From Berberis thunbergii (Eukaryota > Streptophyta > Magnoliopsida > Ranunculales > Berberidaceae): 64,000 nt of DNA. The DNA lies in assembly GCA_003290165.1 (NCBI GenBank), contig QNQO01008330.1:124001-188000 (forward strand). Direction: 5' to 3'. Positions 45,142-55,052 of the stretch are shown piece after piece (the stretch's first letter is position 1; each line of letters begins with the position of its first letter). The notes beneath the pieces are model-generated. The model saw only the letters and a list, made by a program, of their open reading frames with translations, did no database searches and was not told where the DNA came from. The translations under genes were made by a program, and so were the position numbers.

Positions 45142-46109
45142 TACTAGGCGTGACGCTAGTCATGGGAGAGACCGCTTGAGGACCGACGATGGCATCCTCG
45201 TGCATCACCTGATGATCTCCCATACCTTCAATAAGCTCTTCCTGAGCTCCCTCATTATACGTCACATCACTGTCAAGGGGAGGAGTATGATTTGTGACTT
45301 CAACATTCAAATAAGGAAAGACATTTTCATAGAACTTCACATCCCTCGACACAAAGAACTCTTTTTTCTCAAGATCAAATAAACTCCATCCCTTCTTACT
45401 AAACGGATAACCCACAAAAACACATTTACGGCTTCGACTGACAAACTTGTCACCTTTAGTGCGTTGATTATGGGCATAAGCTAAGCAACTAACAACTCGC
45501 AAGTCATTAAAAGAAGGTGTACAACCAAATAACATTTCATATGGAGTTTTGTTTAGGGGAACACTAGAGGGAGTCCGATTTATTAGGTGAGCAGCAGCCA
45601 AAACGCATTCTCCCCAAAAATAAATTGGCAACCCCCCTTGAAACCTCAATGCACGAGCGACATTGAGAATATGTTTATGTTTCCTTTCCACTTTTCCATT
45701 TTGTTGAGGGGTACCCACACAAGAGGTTTGAAATAAAATTTCATTAGCCACAAAGAAATCTTTCATGCAGTTAAACTTTGTTCCATTGGCACTACGTACA
45801 ATTTTCAACTTTTGAAAGAATTGACGGTCAATCATGGCAATAAAGGACATAAACATCTTGAAAACTTCTCTTTTATCAACCAATAAATAAACCCACACAG
45901 CAAGTGAATAATCGTCCACTAAAGTTAAAAATAACGAGCACCACACGAAGAAACTTCATCATACGGACCCCATAAATCACAATGTAATAACTCAAAATTC
46001 GAGTTGATTTATTGGCACTTAAAGGAAAACGATCTCTAGAATGTTTAGCACGATGACAAACTTCACATGCTTTATTCAAATGACCCCCTAGAATTATTAA
46101 AAAAAGCAA
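45128..46109 (-). pseudogene. Copia integrase, catalytic Asp lost, frameshifted
   Basis: The zinc-finger part (HLNKACEVCHRAKHSRDRFP then LSANKSTRI) is followed by a frame change near 45950; the core frame 45946-45128 reads LTLVDDYSLAVWVYLL, then KIVRSANGTKFNCMKDFF, GTPQQNGKVERKHKHILNVA, YFWGECVLAAAHLINRTPSS and CVFVGYPFSKKGW. In the D,D,E site the family motif VRSDNGTEF is VRSANGTKF here, so the second catalytic Asp is Ala. The Glu of VERKH is kept. Confidence 0.88.
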
Positions 46110-46164
46110 GCAACTTCACTACTGTCTCGGAAGGATGACCCAAACGATTATGCCATAGATAGTA

Positions 46165-46710
46165 TCAACCGAAACCGCTTGCACCTGTAATCCATGCCGT
46201 AGATAGTAAAGTCCATCCCGTCTCTCTCACCTCCCTCGAATGCAAATCATGTATAGAACACAAGTTAGAATTAAATTGGACAAAGCAATTTAAATCATCA
46301 TTTAGTTGTGAAACCGAAATTAAATTGCAGTTTAACTTAGGAACAAAAAGAACATGTTGGAGTATTATTTTGTCTGTGAGTTTCATGACACTCTCCTTAG
46401 TAGCAACCACCGTTTGACCATCCGAAAGGCCCACGGGACATGGCGAAACTATTTTAGTATCCATTAAATAAGATTCATCACCAGTAACATGATGAGAACA
46501 TTCAGTATCAATTATCCAAGAATCCATTGCCAACTTACCATGCAACCTGTTAGAAGGAGTGTGAGGAGTACCAAATGCGGCTGTTAACGCTACCCTCTGT
46601 TCTACAGTAAAATCTGGAAGAGGTAGCGCAGCAGGAGCGGGGTTCGGCTTCCCAAGAGATGCGTTGTTGCATGTTGTTACCGGTGGTGGAGGTGTAGCGC
46701 CGCCGACCAT
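46165..46710 (-). pseudogene. Copia gag remnant and protease, active site changed
   Basis: 181-codon frame starting MVGGATPPPP just after the PBS. The first about 45 residues are the Pro/Ala-rich end of gag; capsid and zinc knuckle are missing. The protease follows: LAMDSWIIDTECSHHVTGDE, where family members read W(I/Y)(I/L)DTGCS.H(M/V)T. The catalytic triplet DTG is DTE, which should abolish activity. Then ILQHVLFVPKLNCNLISVSQ (family L.(N/D)VL.VP....NL.SV..L). Ends after the start of the gag-preintegrase region. Confidence 0.85.
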
Positions 46711-46734
46711 GGTTTAGGAAAAAAAAATTTGAAA

Positions 46735-46741
46735 GATACCA
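46735..46741 (-). other. Copia primer binding site, shortened
   Basis: TGGTATC directly next to the 5' LTR matches the first seven bases of the initiator tRNA-Met site TGGTATCAGAGC; the rest is changed to TTTCAAA. The deletion that removed gag may start here. Confidence 0.6.
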
Positions 46742-46960
46742 TGAAAGATTTAGGGTAATTATTTTTCTGTATTCTCATTAACCCAATGGAAAATATTTAT
46801 ACAAGAAGTCCAACCGTAGCTTCCCTAATTTCTCATAATACCTAGCAATAGTTTAAGAAATATTAAACTTCTTGAGGAAGTAGTTTCCTATAACAAAGCA
46901 AGTACCCATATATAGCTATCCTAGAATAAAGGAATAAACCACCTAAATAATCTCCTAACA
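46742..46960 (-). repeat. Copia 5' LTR (219 bp)
   Basis: Paired with 43035-43253; same length, no gaps. Contains TATATATAGC-like TATA sequence (minus strand around 46915) as a possible promoter. Confidence 0.95.
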
Positions 46961-46965
46961 GGAAA

Positions 46966-47900
46966 AAAAAAATTATCCGTTCAAAAAAGGTGGGTTCAAC
47001 ATACGAGACCTCAGCACAAGTAATAAGGCAGCCATGTTAAGAAATATATGGAATCTTCTTACGAACCAAACCAATCTTTGGACTCAATGGGTTAAGCTCA
47101 ATCTTATAGGAAACTAAATTTTTTGGTTGTTGAACATTTTCCAAAATAGTTCATGGATCTAGCGGAACACTATGAAAGAGAGACCTAAAGCAAAGTAGTA
47201 TTTCAAGCATCTTATTTGCAATGGAAAGAACATTATGCTATGGCTGGATCCATGGCATCCAAATGGCAAATTGGTACAACACTTCCCTCAGCATTTAACT
47301 TATAGCACTCGATTTAATAAACAACCCAAGGTTGAAGTGCTTATTCAAAATGGACAATGGTGCATTCTTTTGGAAAATGCCAATTATATGGCTGTCGTTG
47401 AAGAAAATTTTCAGGAAGTAACTATGTCGCCAAAATTTGAAGATAAATACATTTGGACGGTAAGCTCAAATGGTTGTTATACTCTCAAGGACGCATACAA
47501 TGCTCTAAGGAAAAATGGGCTGAGTATTAGGTGGACAAAGCTGGTTTGGTTCACAAGTTGTATTTTTAGCGTAGTTTTATTTCTTGGTTTGCTATTAACA
47601 AGCTCTAAAGAAGCAAGATAAGTTTGTCCAATGGAAAATCATAACTACATTTGTGTGTCCTATGTGTTACACAAAAGAGGAACGAGAGGAACACTTGTTT
47701 TATGAATGTTACTTTACCAGAGAGCATGGAATTGGATATTAACTCTTATTCAATTCAATCATGTTGCAATACCGTGGGTATAAGAAATTCAATGGTGCTC
47801 AAAACACATAACAGGTAAACAACCTATAACAACTGTTAGAAAGCTCATTTTTAATGCATTCTTTTATTTGTTTGGAAAGAGTGTAATAATAGAATGCACA
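46966..47900 (+). pseudogene. LINE post-RT and zf-RVT region
   Basis: Continues the LINE after the copia insertion: GGFNIRDLSTSNKAAMLRNI (family GGLG.R......N.A...K..W), WTQWVK, then NGKNIMLWLDPWHPNGKLVQ (family G..I..W.D.W...G.L) and DKYIWTVSSNGCYTLKDAYN followed by ALR (family D...W..S..G.FT...AY..LR), with stops between. The zinc knuckle after 47620 is decayed (TFVCPMCYTKEEREEHLFYE then C, in another frame). Clear LINE relic. Confidence 0.8.
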
Positions 47901-47911
47901 ATGGTGCCAAA

Positions 47912-48100
47912 GAGAAAGGCTACACAGCGAGGAAACCAGCGAGGGGAGTGAGGTGGAGGGAGGGGAGCCATTCACCCTCCTCGGGATGTGCGCGTTGATT
48001 TTTCTTGCGCACATCCCGAGGAGGGTGAATGGCTCCCCTCCCCCCACCTCACTGCCCTCGCTGGTTTCCTCACTCATTTCCTCGACATTTAGAATTCCTG
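47912..48100. mobile_element. Mutator-type hairpin MITE (189 bp) with perfect 9-bp target duplication
   Basis: Flanked by GGTGCCAAA at 47903-47911 and 48101-48109. The right end on the minus strand reads CAGGAATTCTAAATGTCGAG, matching the MULE terminus GAGCAATTCTAGATGTCGAG at most positions; the left end is more diverged. The element folds on itself: 47981-47993 (TCGGGATGTGCGC) pairs exactly with 48007-48019 across a 13-base loop, and the pairing extends outward with few mismatches for about 75 bp per arm. No coding capacity. It sits inside the LINE relic. Confidence 0.93.
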
Positions 48101-48269
48101 GGTGCCAAAATGTGTACTAACAATATCACTTTCAAAATATTAAAAAAAACACAGTCAATAAAAGATAGGGTGTTTGGATTTGAAAATGGAAGACTAGGAC
48201 AAGAACAAGTCATTTTTTCAAAACTGGAATGCGTAGCGTTTGTAATCAAAGATACGATCAGGATAACAT

Positions 48270-48660
48270 GGATGAAACCCGACATTGGATCTTATGTGAT
48301 CAAACATGGATGGATCAATAGTAGGGAATCAAGATAGATGTGCGGCCATAATAAGAAACCACCAAGCCGGAGTGATAATAGCAAGGGAAACATCTTCAAG
48401 ATACATAGATATAACTATCGTAGAATGGGAGGGAATGGAACTGGGACTGAAAATAGGTATTGCAAGTAATGTTCAACCTACTCAATGGGTTCATACTCAT
48501 GGAGCGTTCTCCAAATCATTAAAGAAAAACGAGATCCTCCATGGCAAGTCATTCCAATTATTCAAAGAATCCACAATTTATTGTCGAAGTTTCAAAATTT
48601 CAAGATAGAGTTCATTTTCAGAGAGACCAACAAAGCTTGATCATTTAACGAAATTAGAGC
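48270..48660 (+). pseudogene. LINE RNase H-like domain (RVT_3)
   Basis: Reads W.KPDIGSYVIK, DGSIVGNQDRCAAIIRNHQA then GVIIARE, and TIVEWEGMELGLKIGIASNV, followed in another frame by FRETNKA.DHLTKL. This is the usual LINE-terminal RNase H pattern (W..P..G..K.N.DGS.......GG.IR...G.......E..A...GL.......REAN..AD.LAK). Catalytic D is present, E is replaced by the WEGME form. Decayed. Confidence 0.75.
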
Positions 48661-48790
48661 CAGAGTTAGATTATGTTCAGTTCACCCCTAGCTCATTTGC
48701 AGAGGATATGAAAAAAATTACATTTGATGAACAAGAGGGAAAGTCTATGAGCGCATGTAATTGTTTCAGTTGATTTATTTTAATAAAGGT

Positions 48791-49139
48791 TCAACAACCT
48801 TATATATATGTGTGTGTGTGATTTGGCCAAAATTGTGTGTATGAAGGCTTATTTTGCTGGTTCTTTCTTATTTTAGTGTTATTGTTACTATCTGTTAAAC
48901 TAGATAATAGATTTGAGTTTGTTGTCTCTGATTAAGGTTTCATTATGTCAAGTTTATTTGGGGAAAATCATCTAAGTCAGTCTCTTTTGTATGCTCTTTG
49001 ATGTCAATTTTGTGTATATGATAAAAATAAAAATAAAGTGTTATGTATGTAAAATGTTGTTGTAGCAAGATTTGTGCCAAAAAAAAAGTAAGAGAATATG
49101 TTGTTTATGTGAGAATATAGATAGGTATATACTTGGTGG
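48791..49139. other. AT-rich non-coding stretch
   Basis: Downstream of the LINE end. A short GT run (48812-48822) and A-runs; no gene or element recognised. Confidence 0.4.
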
Positions 49140-49296
49140 TCAACGACATGACAACTCAATGGTTAGAGCTTGGCGGATGGTACCACTAGGTCATGGGTTC
49201 GAACCCAGCTGGCAGCATGTTTATCAGTTTATGGTGTGTTGACCAATTCTAGTCTTTGATAGGTTATGGGATCCTAAAAACCCAGCTCACCTTCCA

Positions 49297-49300
<4 letters not shown>
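49140..49300 (+). mobile_element. tRNA-derived SINE-like element
   Basis: Contains CTCAATGGTTAGAGC (A-box-like, about 49156) and GGGTTCGAACCC (B box, 49197), about 35 bp apart as in a tRNA-type RNA polymerase III promoter. A non-tRNA body follows to about 49295 and then an AAAAATTATATAT tail. No second copy in the window, and the cloverleaf is not complete enough for a tRNA gene, so SINE is the best guess. Confidence 0.5.

Positions 49301-49342
<42 letters not shown>
49301..49342. repeat. (TA)n microsatellite
   Basis: About 21 TA units directly after the SINE-like body. Low-complexity tail. Confidence 0.95.
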
Positions 49343-49347
<5 letters not shown>

Positions 49348-50494
49348 CTTGGTGTAAAATATTGTTGTCAACTTCATTGCAGCATGAATTGAAATATTGT
49401 ATATATGGACATGGACACTACATTGCAGCAAGTATATAAATACGGTAAATATTGACATAAATCAATAATATGGTATACATTAGTTATAGCTACATGATAC
49501 TATACTTATGTTTAATGTACTTGGCATGTAGAGTTAATGAAGTTGCAAAATCAAGTCATGTTTGCATAGAACTGAAGTTATTATTTTTATTCATACTGAT
49601 GCCCATGGTATCCATACACTTATATAAGATATCCTATTAAAATTGCATAAAACTGAAGTTAATTGATGAAGTTATTAGTCATGTTATTCATATTCATGAT
49701 ATGATTTGTTTGTGTTTTTGCTTTTTTTTTTGGTAATGTATTTGGCATTTAGAGTTAGTGAAGTGTGCTTTTTATATGTATTGATTGTAGATCCAAGAAA
49801 TTTGAAGGTAGAAAGAATATTAGCGAGATAAAGCTTTTCTAACTTTCTCCTCCGACTGTACTCTAACAGTCACATTCCCATTGTAAATTCTCCATTAATG
49901 CCCCAACATCTATGTATAGTATTTCTGATAATCTCCGATGAGGGTCGAAAACTTGAGAAATTCAACACAATCACCAACTTTCCTACATAAGATTCACCCC
50001 TAATAGCATCGAAGACTGTAAGGGAAAGAGTCAGATAACCATTTTTACGAAAATTAGTGCCTTAAATTGGAGCACTATTGAAAGCTATATTTTTAACCAT
50101 TGAACAAAAGTCAGAGGGATCTTGGATACCACGGACAAGCCGCTCCCTTGCTCAACCGTTGTAGCAGCTCCAATGGCGGCAGACTGTGCCGCCATAGAGA
50201 GGAGTCGAGCCTAAAAGCTATAATCCAGGTTTCCTAAGTCTTTCCATTGAAAACTCCCCTCCATCTAGTGTCCGCAAAACTAGACAGTCCCCCTGCCCAC
50301 TCGAGAACACTTCTCCTAGTGAGTTCTTTGTCCTGCTAGGACCGACTCCCTTCTCCTCCATAGCAAACTCCTTCATAACAAGTATGCAAATCCGTTTCAT
50401 CGTGCCACCTTCTTGGGTTTAAACAGCCTTCTCCTATAACTCCTTTTGATCACAATGCATATTTTGAAGAGTTCCATTTGTACCTTAGCTTAGT
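49343..50494. other. Intergenic, no gene seen
   Basis: AT-rich to about 49800, then more mixed sequence. A 60-codon minus frame at 50218-50400 shows no domain. Nothing assigned. Confidence 0.4.
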
Positions 50495-50502
50495 GTTATA
50501 AG

Positions 50503-50764
50503 CAGTATTCTAAAAACTGCTAGGTAGTAAGCGGGCGGCGAGCAAGGGACTAGCGCCCAGAGGACTAGGCGGGGCTTAGGCAGTTATTTATTTATTATAA
50601 TTTATAAAAGTTAAGCATAATTGCATATAAATTACTTCCAATTCAATGCCAAGACACATGCAAAATGAATTTAAAAAATCTTAATTTTTTTAACTGAAAA
50701 TTAAATAAAATAAATAAAAATTCAAAAACCCGCCCAAATGCGTTAGACCGATTTTTGAGCATTA
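50503..50764. mobile_element. Diverged hAT-type MITE, relative of 5401-6198
   Basis: Left end CAGTATTCTAAAAACTGCTA and GC-rich GCGGGCGGCGAGC..GACTAGCGCCCAG, right end GACCGATTTTTGAGCATTA; compare CAGTGTTCTAAAAAT and GACCGATTTTTAGAACACTG at 5401/6198. Flanks GTTATAAG (50495-50502) and GCTATAAG (50765-50772) agree at 7 of 8 bases. The interior also shares AAAAGTTAAGCATAAT with the larger copy (5534). Shorter and older. Confidence 0.85.
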
Positions 50765-50772
50765 GCTATAAG

Positions 50773-52540
50773 AATGCAAAGTATTTGTGACATATAAATT
50801 TCAGTGCTTGGGAAATCAAATGCAAAATCACCATCTCCACCAAAAGAAAATCTCCAACATAGAGTATGTCTTCCAAAGAGCCCTCCTCCATCATAACCTA
50901 GGGACACTCTTTTGCCTCAGTAGAGTTTAAAAGAATGCTTATAGTGTCGTAGGCACGTGCAATACCAAGTGCAATTTCAAATCTTGATGCCCAGCCTTTG
51001 CAATAAAAAGCTAAGCAAAAATATGGATCCATCGAGAAAAATGTCAGTGTGTGTGGATATGATTTTGGTGTTTGTTAATGAAAAGTCGAGATTATAGGGA
51101 GAAGGGAGTTGGTTTTGATGTCTATCAGTGGCAAGCTTGAGCTTTTACTTAAAAAATAAAGACAACGAAAGTGAGAGGAAAGTGAAGATTCTATTTATTA
51201 GTTCTCCTTTTTTTTATACGTGCATATACTTAATTACAACTAACACAACTAGTACTAACCGGAGTTTTCAGGAATATAAATTCATCGAATAATCCAATGG
51301 TTTGGACTACTAGACCTGTGACTCTAATTTAACACAGGGTTAACAAAATCAGACTCTGAGTTTAGGGACAAGGGACCAAATGTTTCTAAAATTCACTTCC
51401 CTTGCGTTTGAAGACTGTCTGTTGATCATCGACCTTTCATTTTTCTGAAATTCTATAAAAGTGGTAAAAATGTTTAAAAAATCAAAACTTAGCTCAAAAG
51501 TAATTACCAAACTTGCGTGGCTAGAATTGTTGTTTTCATCACAAGGGTGTGGATTTCGGGTTATGACTTTTCTGTCTCCAAATCCCAACACAGTTTCTGA
51601 TCCAACTTCGCCCTTATTGAACTTGGCCAAGAGCCCAACTTTCTCTTGGTCTGGTGCATTGCACAGTCTCCAATCAATTTTTTTTTTTTTTTTTGGTGAT
51701 TCCAATGAGAATATGAATATTAGTTAAACAACCATAAATAATCTTGTTGGATAAGTTAATAGAAATGGCAAAGACCACAGACACAAAGGCACAAATATAA
51801 AAAATTTAAGAAGCTTATCTACTTCAACCCCAAAATTGTCAGTTATATTAGACAATCCCCAAAGTCCACCAAATAATCTAAAAATTATCTGTCAACCTTA
51901 AATTTCTTCATTGGCTCTTCAACGATCATCCCCCATGAATACCGTGATTAAATATTTTCAAATTCATGGGAGGGGACCCTTAAAGTGGGCCTCTTTTCAA
52001 TCCCTAAAATCCACTAACCTGGCCCCCTACCTTTCTTCATTTCATACAATAATTTACAACAAAAAATAAAGAAATAGGTACCAACAAACCAAAGCCATGA
52101 TTTCAAAAATGTTAGATGAGCTGTTGTGTAACTAAACTAATATTGGTAAACGAACTTAGGTAGACAGATTGTATAAACAAACAATTGTGAAGAAAGCGAG
52201 TAGGTCTATTCAAGGCATTATTGATGCTTCATTACTTCCTAGCCAGTGAAGTTAGCAATACCAAACCCTTCTTTAATCTTACAAGTTATCCCTTAATTTA
52301 ATGCAAATTTATATTTGTATTTTTTCTTTCACGTATCATTTTTGGGGTTTTGTGTTTATCTCTTTCTTTCAAAATTCAAGTTGGACTTGCATGTTCCAAG
52401 CCAACATCTTAGATCAAGTCATCCCAAATTTTGAGCAAGTCTTCTTTTTGGAAGCATTCTTTTGTTTGGGACTTTGGGCTGACAAATATTTTGGAAGTCT
52501 CACAAGGAAAGAGAAATTATATACAAAACCATTTTATTAG
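50773..52540. other. Intergenic, no gene seen
   Basis: AT-rich. 51461-51727 (plus) and 51349-51705 (minus) are short frames without domains. A T-run of about 18 lies at 51677. 52301-52540 is an open frame of no recognisable family. Confidence 0.4.
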
Positions 52541-53202
52541 GTGCTATCTCAAGCTTTGGATTAGGAATAGTTCCAAACCAATCTCATAAATTAAGTAATA
52601 CATAAGTTGTAAGAAATAATTTAGTATTTTTAGGGACTTTGAGATGATCAAGGAAAAATATTAGAAGAAATGTGCCTTTTTTGGAAATGGTGTGAACTAG
52701 AAATGAATTGAAAGAAGGTTGAGACATTAACTGCTTTTTATCCCAAAATGAGCATACACTGAAAAAACTAAAATTGATTAGAAATGTTAAAATTTCAAAA
52801 TGCTATAAAGCGACTCAGTGCTGACTTGATTTTTGTTCTATTGTGTGGATTATCTCTGCACTAAATAAATAATAAAACAACTGCGGTTTAATAATTATCA
52901 CATAAATTGAACATGATTTTCCTAGTAAAAAGTGGTAAATTCATTTGCTCCATAAAGTGCAATTTCATTTTCACTATTACTTCTTAGTAATTTGTGTTAA
53001 AAATTCGGTAATGTGTGATTTTTCATAGGAATAACTTTTATAGAAGGAGAAAATCCTAGTGGAAACTCAAGAAATGTTTTAGGGAAACTCTTACATGCAA
53101 TACATAACTCATCTTCAACATACTATTTTGTTTATTTATTTACTTTGTCTAAGTGTTCCAACCGATAAATTTCAGAAAGTACATTGCCATATATGTATTA
53201 TG
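52541..53202 (+). repeat. Direct repeat, unit 1 (empty-site counterpart of the Pack-MULE insertion)
   Basis: Starts CTATCTCAAGCTTTGGATTA, then GGAATAGTTCCAAAC and goes on to about 53202. The same sequence, diverged, starts again at 53203 (TTATCTCATGCTTTGGATTA), runs to 53423, is interrupted by the Pack-MULE, and resumes at 58207-58860 (for example ACTAGTAAAAAGTG at 58515 versus CCTAGTAAAAAGTG at 52920; ATAACT(T/C)ATCTTCAAC at 58731 versus 53105). Non-coding. Origin unknown; possibly a local tandem duplication or remnant LTRs. Confidence 0.7.
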
Positions 53203-53423
53203 GTTATCTCATGCTTTGGATTAGGAATAGTTCCAAACTAATCTCACAGATCAAGTAATACAAAAGTTGCAAGAAATACTTTAATAACTTAAGTGTATTT
53301 TGAGACGTATCAACAAAAAAATTAGAAATATGCCTTAGGAGTTGGTAAGCTAGAAATCAAACCATTATTGTTATTGTTTTTATCCCCAAATAAATGGAAA
53401 CTGAAAAAAAAATGATAAAAAAT

Positions 53424-53640
53424 GAGCAATTCTAGATGTCGAGGAAATGGGCGAGGGAGGGTGGCGAACACGTGCAGAGGTGATGTGGTAAAAAAAAAAA
53501 AAAAAGCGAGCGGGAAATCGAAAATTTTCGGAGAGAAGGAGGGAATGGGGAGAGCTCTCCCCATTTTCATTCTCAAGCTCAAGCTCAGACCTCCCTCAAG
53601 CTCAAGCTCACCCTCGTCCCTTCCCTCTCGCAAAAGCTAA
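53424..53640 (+). promoter_or_regulatory. Predicted TIR promoter and 5'-UTR exon (left)
   Basis: The TIR portion before the donor at 53641 has no ATG-initiated conserved frame, carries CACGTG and a pyrimidine/purine-rich leader, and is kept in all three large TIRs of the family together with the donor. MULE TIRs are known to start transcripts of captured genes, so I infer the same here. No TATA box is evident. Confidence 0.45.
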
Positions 53641-53950
53641 GGTAAAGTCTCCCCTTCGTTTCTAGATCTAGGGTTTTTAGATTTAGGGTTTCTCATTTTA
53701 GATCTAGGATTTCTTCTTGTAATTATGATCTAGGGTTTCTTCTTGGTATTGAAAGTATCATTTCTTCCTCTTCTCTTTATGCACAGAATTTTCTGCAATT
53801 TTTTTTATTATTATCAGCAAAGTTTTAGTTTGAACTTCAGTCTCTCATGCTACTTGTTTGGATCTGACTTTGTTTTATGGAATTCTGCAGTTTGGATCTG
53901 ACTTTGTTTTATGGAATTCTGCAGTTTAGAAGCAGTTCACTCAGATATTC
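53424..53950 (+). repeat. Pack-MULE left TIR with leader exon, intron and duplicated acceptor
   Basis: In order inward: terminal 21 bp; GGGCGAGGGAGG; CACGTG at 53469; GATGTGGTA and an A-run; GGGAAATCGAAAATTTTCGG (self-complementary core); GGGGAGAGCTCTCCCC (a perfect 16-bp palindrome, 53547-53562); CTCAAG-rich purine tract; CTTCCCTCTCGCAAAAGCTAAG then GTAAAGT, an apparent splice donor at 53641; repeated TCTAGGGTTT words; and an acceptor TTCTGCAG. A 34-bp unit ending in that acceptor is tandemly duplicated (53857-53890, 53891-53924), absent from the right TIR. Confidence 0.88.
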
Positions 53951-53997
53951 AGACAGATATTCAGATATTGATTGAAAAATTGCAATTTGAAGAAGAA

Positions 53998-55052
53998 ATG
54001 AAGACCTTCCTATTCACTTCAGAGTCTGTGAATGAAGGACACTCAGACAAGCTTTGTGATCAAATATCCGATGCAGTCCTTGATGCTTGCCTAGAACAAG
54101 ACCCAGACAGCAAGGTAGCTTGTGAGACCTGCACCAAGACCAACATGGTTATGGTGTTTGGTGAGATTACAACTAAGGCAGCGGTGGATTATGAGAAGAT
54201 CGTTCGGGAGACTTGCAAGGCAATTGGGTTTGTTTCAGATGACGTTGGTCTTGATGGAGGCAAATGTAATGTTTTTGTTAACATCGAACATCAGAGCCCT
54301 GATATTGCCCAGGGTGTTCATGGGCACTTCACAAAGAGGCCTGAGGATATTGGGGCCGGTGATCAAGGGCATATGTTTGGGTATGCTACTGATGAGACCC
54401 CAGAGTTGATGCCTCTTACTCATGTCTTTGCTACTAGGCTTGGGGCGAAGCTTACCGAGGTTAGGAAGAATGGTACTTGTTCTTGCCTTCTTGGTTGAGA
54501 CGTGATGGCAAGACCCAAGTGACAGTTGAGTACCAGAATGACAATGGTGCTATGGTTCCTATTAGAGTCCACACTGTTTCGATCTCCACACAACATGATG
54601 AGACTGTGACCAACGATGAAATTGCCGCTGATCTTAAGGAGCATGTTATCAAGCCTGTGATTCCTGCCAAGTACCTGGATGAGAAGACAATCTTCCATCT
54701 CAACCCATTTGGTCGTTTCATGATTGGTGGACCTCACGGTGATGCCGGTCTCACTGGACGAAAGATCATTATTGACACTTACGGTGGTTGGGGAGCTCAT
54801 GGTGGTGGTGCCTTCTCTGGCAAGGACCCAACCAAGGTGGACAGGAGTGGTGCTTACATTGTTAGGCAGGCAGCTAAGAGCATTGTTGCCATTGGTCTTG
54901 CTAGGAGGTGCATTGTTCAGGTCTCGTATGCCATTGGTATCCCTAAACCTCTCTCAGTATTTGTTGATACCTATGGTACTAGAAAGATTCCAGACAGGGA
55001 AATTTTGAAGATTGTGAAGTTTGCTCTATTGAGGACAAATGTCATGGAATAA
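53998..55052 (+). pseudogene. Captured S-adenosylmethionine synthetase (methionine adenosyltransferase), frameshifted and 3'-truncated
   Basis: SAM synthetase makes S-adenosylmethionine from methionine and ATP in the cytosol. The ATG at 53998 starts [20 protein letters not shown], the family start with GHPDK changed to GHSDK. Frame 1 keeps [20 protein letters not shown] and runs to a stop at 54498 after EVRKNGTC. A net 8-nt insertion near 54481-54494 (repeat-like TTCTTGCCTTCTTGG) shifts the frame; the second frame continues [20 protein letters not shown] through [20 protein letters not shown] (P-loop-like motif) to EILKIVK at about 55020, where homology stops and an unrelated 11-residue tail follows. 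About 345 of the usual about 390 codons are represented. There are no introns, but plant SAMS coding regions normally have none. Dead as an enzyme. Confidence 0.93.

Larger units (their letters stand above)
43035..46960 (-). mobile_element. Ty1/copia element with intact ends, inactivated coding region
   Basis: Two 219-bp LTRs (43035-43253 and 46742-46960) with target duplication GGAAA at 43030-43034 and 46961-46965. On the minus strand LTRs start TGTTAGGAGA (5') or TGATAGGAGG (3') and end CTTTCA. By my count the LTRs differ at 8 of 219 positions (about 96.3% equal), so the insertion is fairly young. PBS and PPT are in place. Coding order PR, IN, RT, RNase H is copia-type; nearly all of gag is deleted, which makes the element 3.9 kb instead of about 5 kb. 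Short LTRs and the sequence suggest the Ale/Retrofit group. Confidence 0.95.
42395..48790 (+). mobile_element. LINE (L1-type) fragment holding a copia element and a Mutator-type MITE
   Basis: RT palm at 42420-43029, its continuation and zf-RVT region at 46966-47900, RNase H at 48270-48660 and a 3' UTR to about 48790 (TTATTTTAATAAAGG). The order of domains is correct once the copia element (43035-46960) and the MITE (47912-48100) are set aside. Stops and frame changes are frequent. The N-terminal endonuclease and most of the RT fingers are missing. Confidence 0.85.

Noticed and set aside
49140..49260. Possible functional tRNA gene (A box and B box present)
   Set aside because: Acceptor stem and anticodon arm do not form; the body continues into a repeat tail, so a SINE-like origin is more likely.
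53322..53640. Frames on both strands over the left TIR, mirrored at 57963-58198
   Set aside because: They are the same inverted repeat read twice; purine-rich leader sequence gives long frames by composition.
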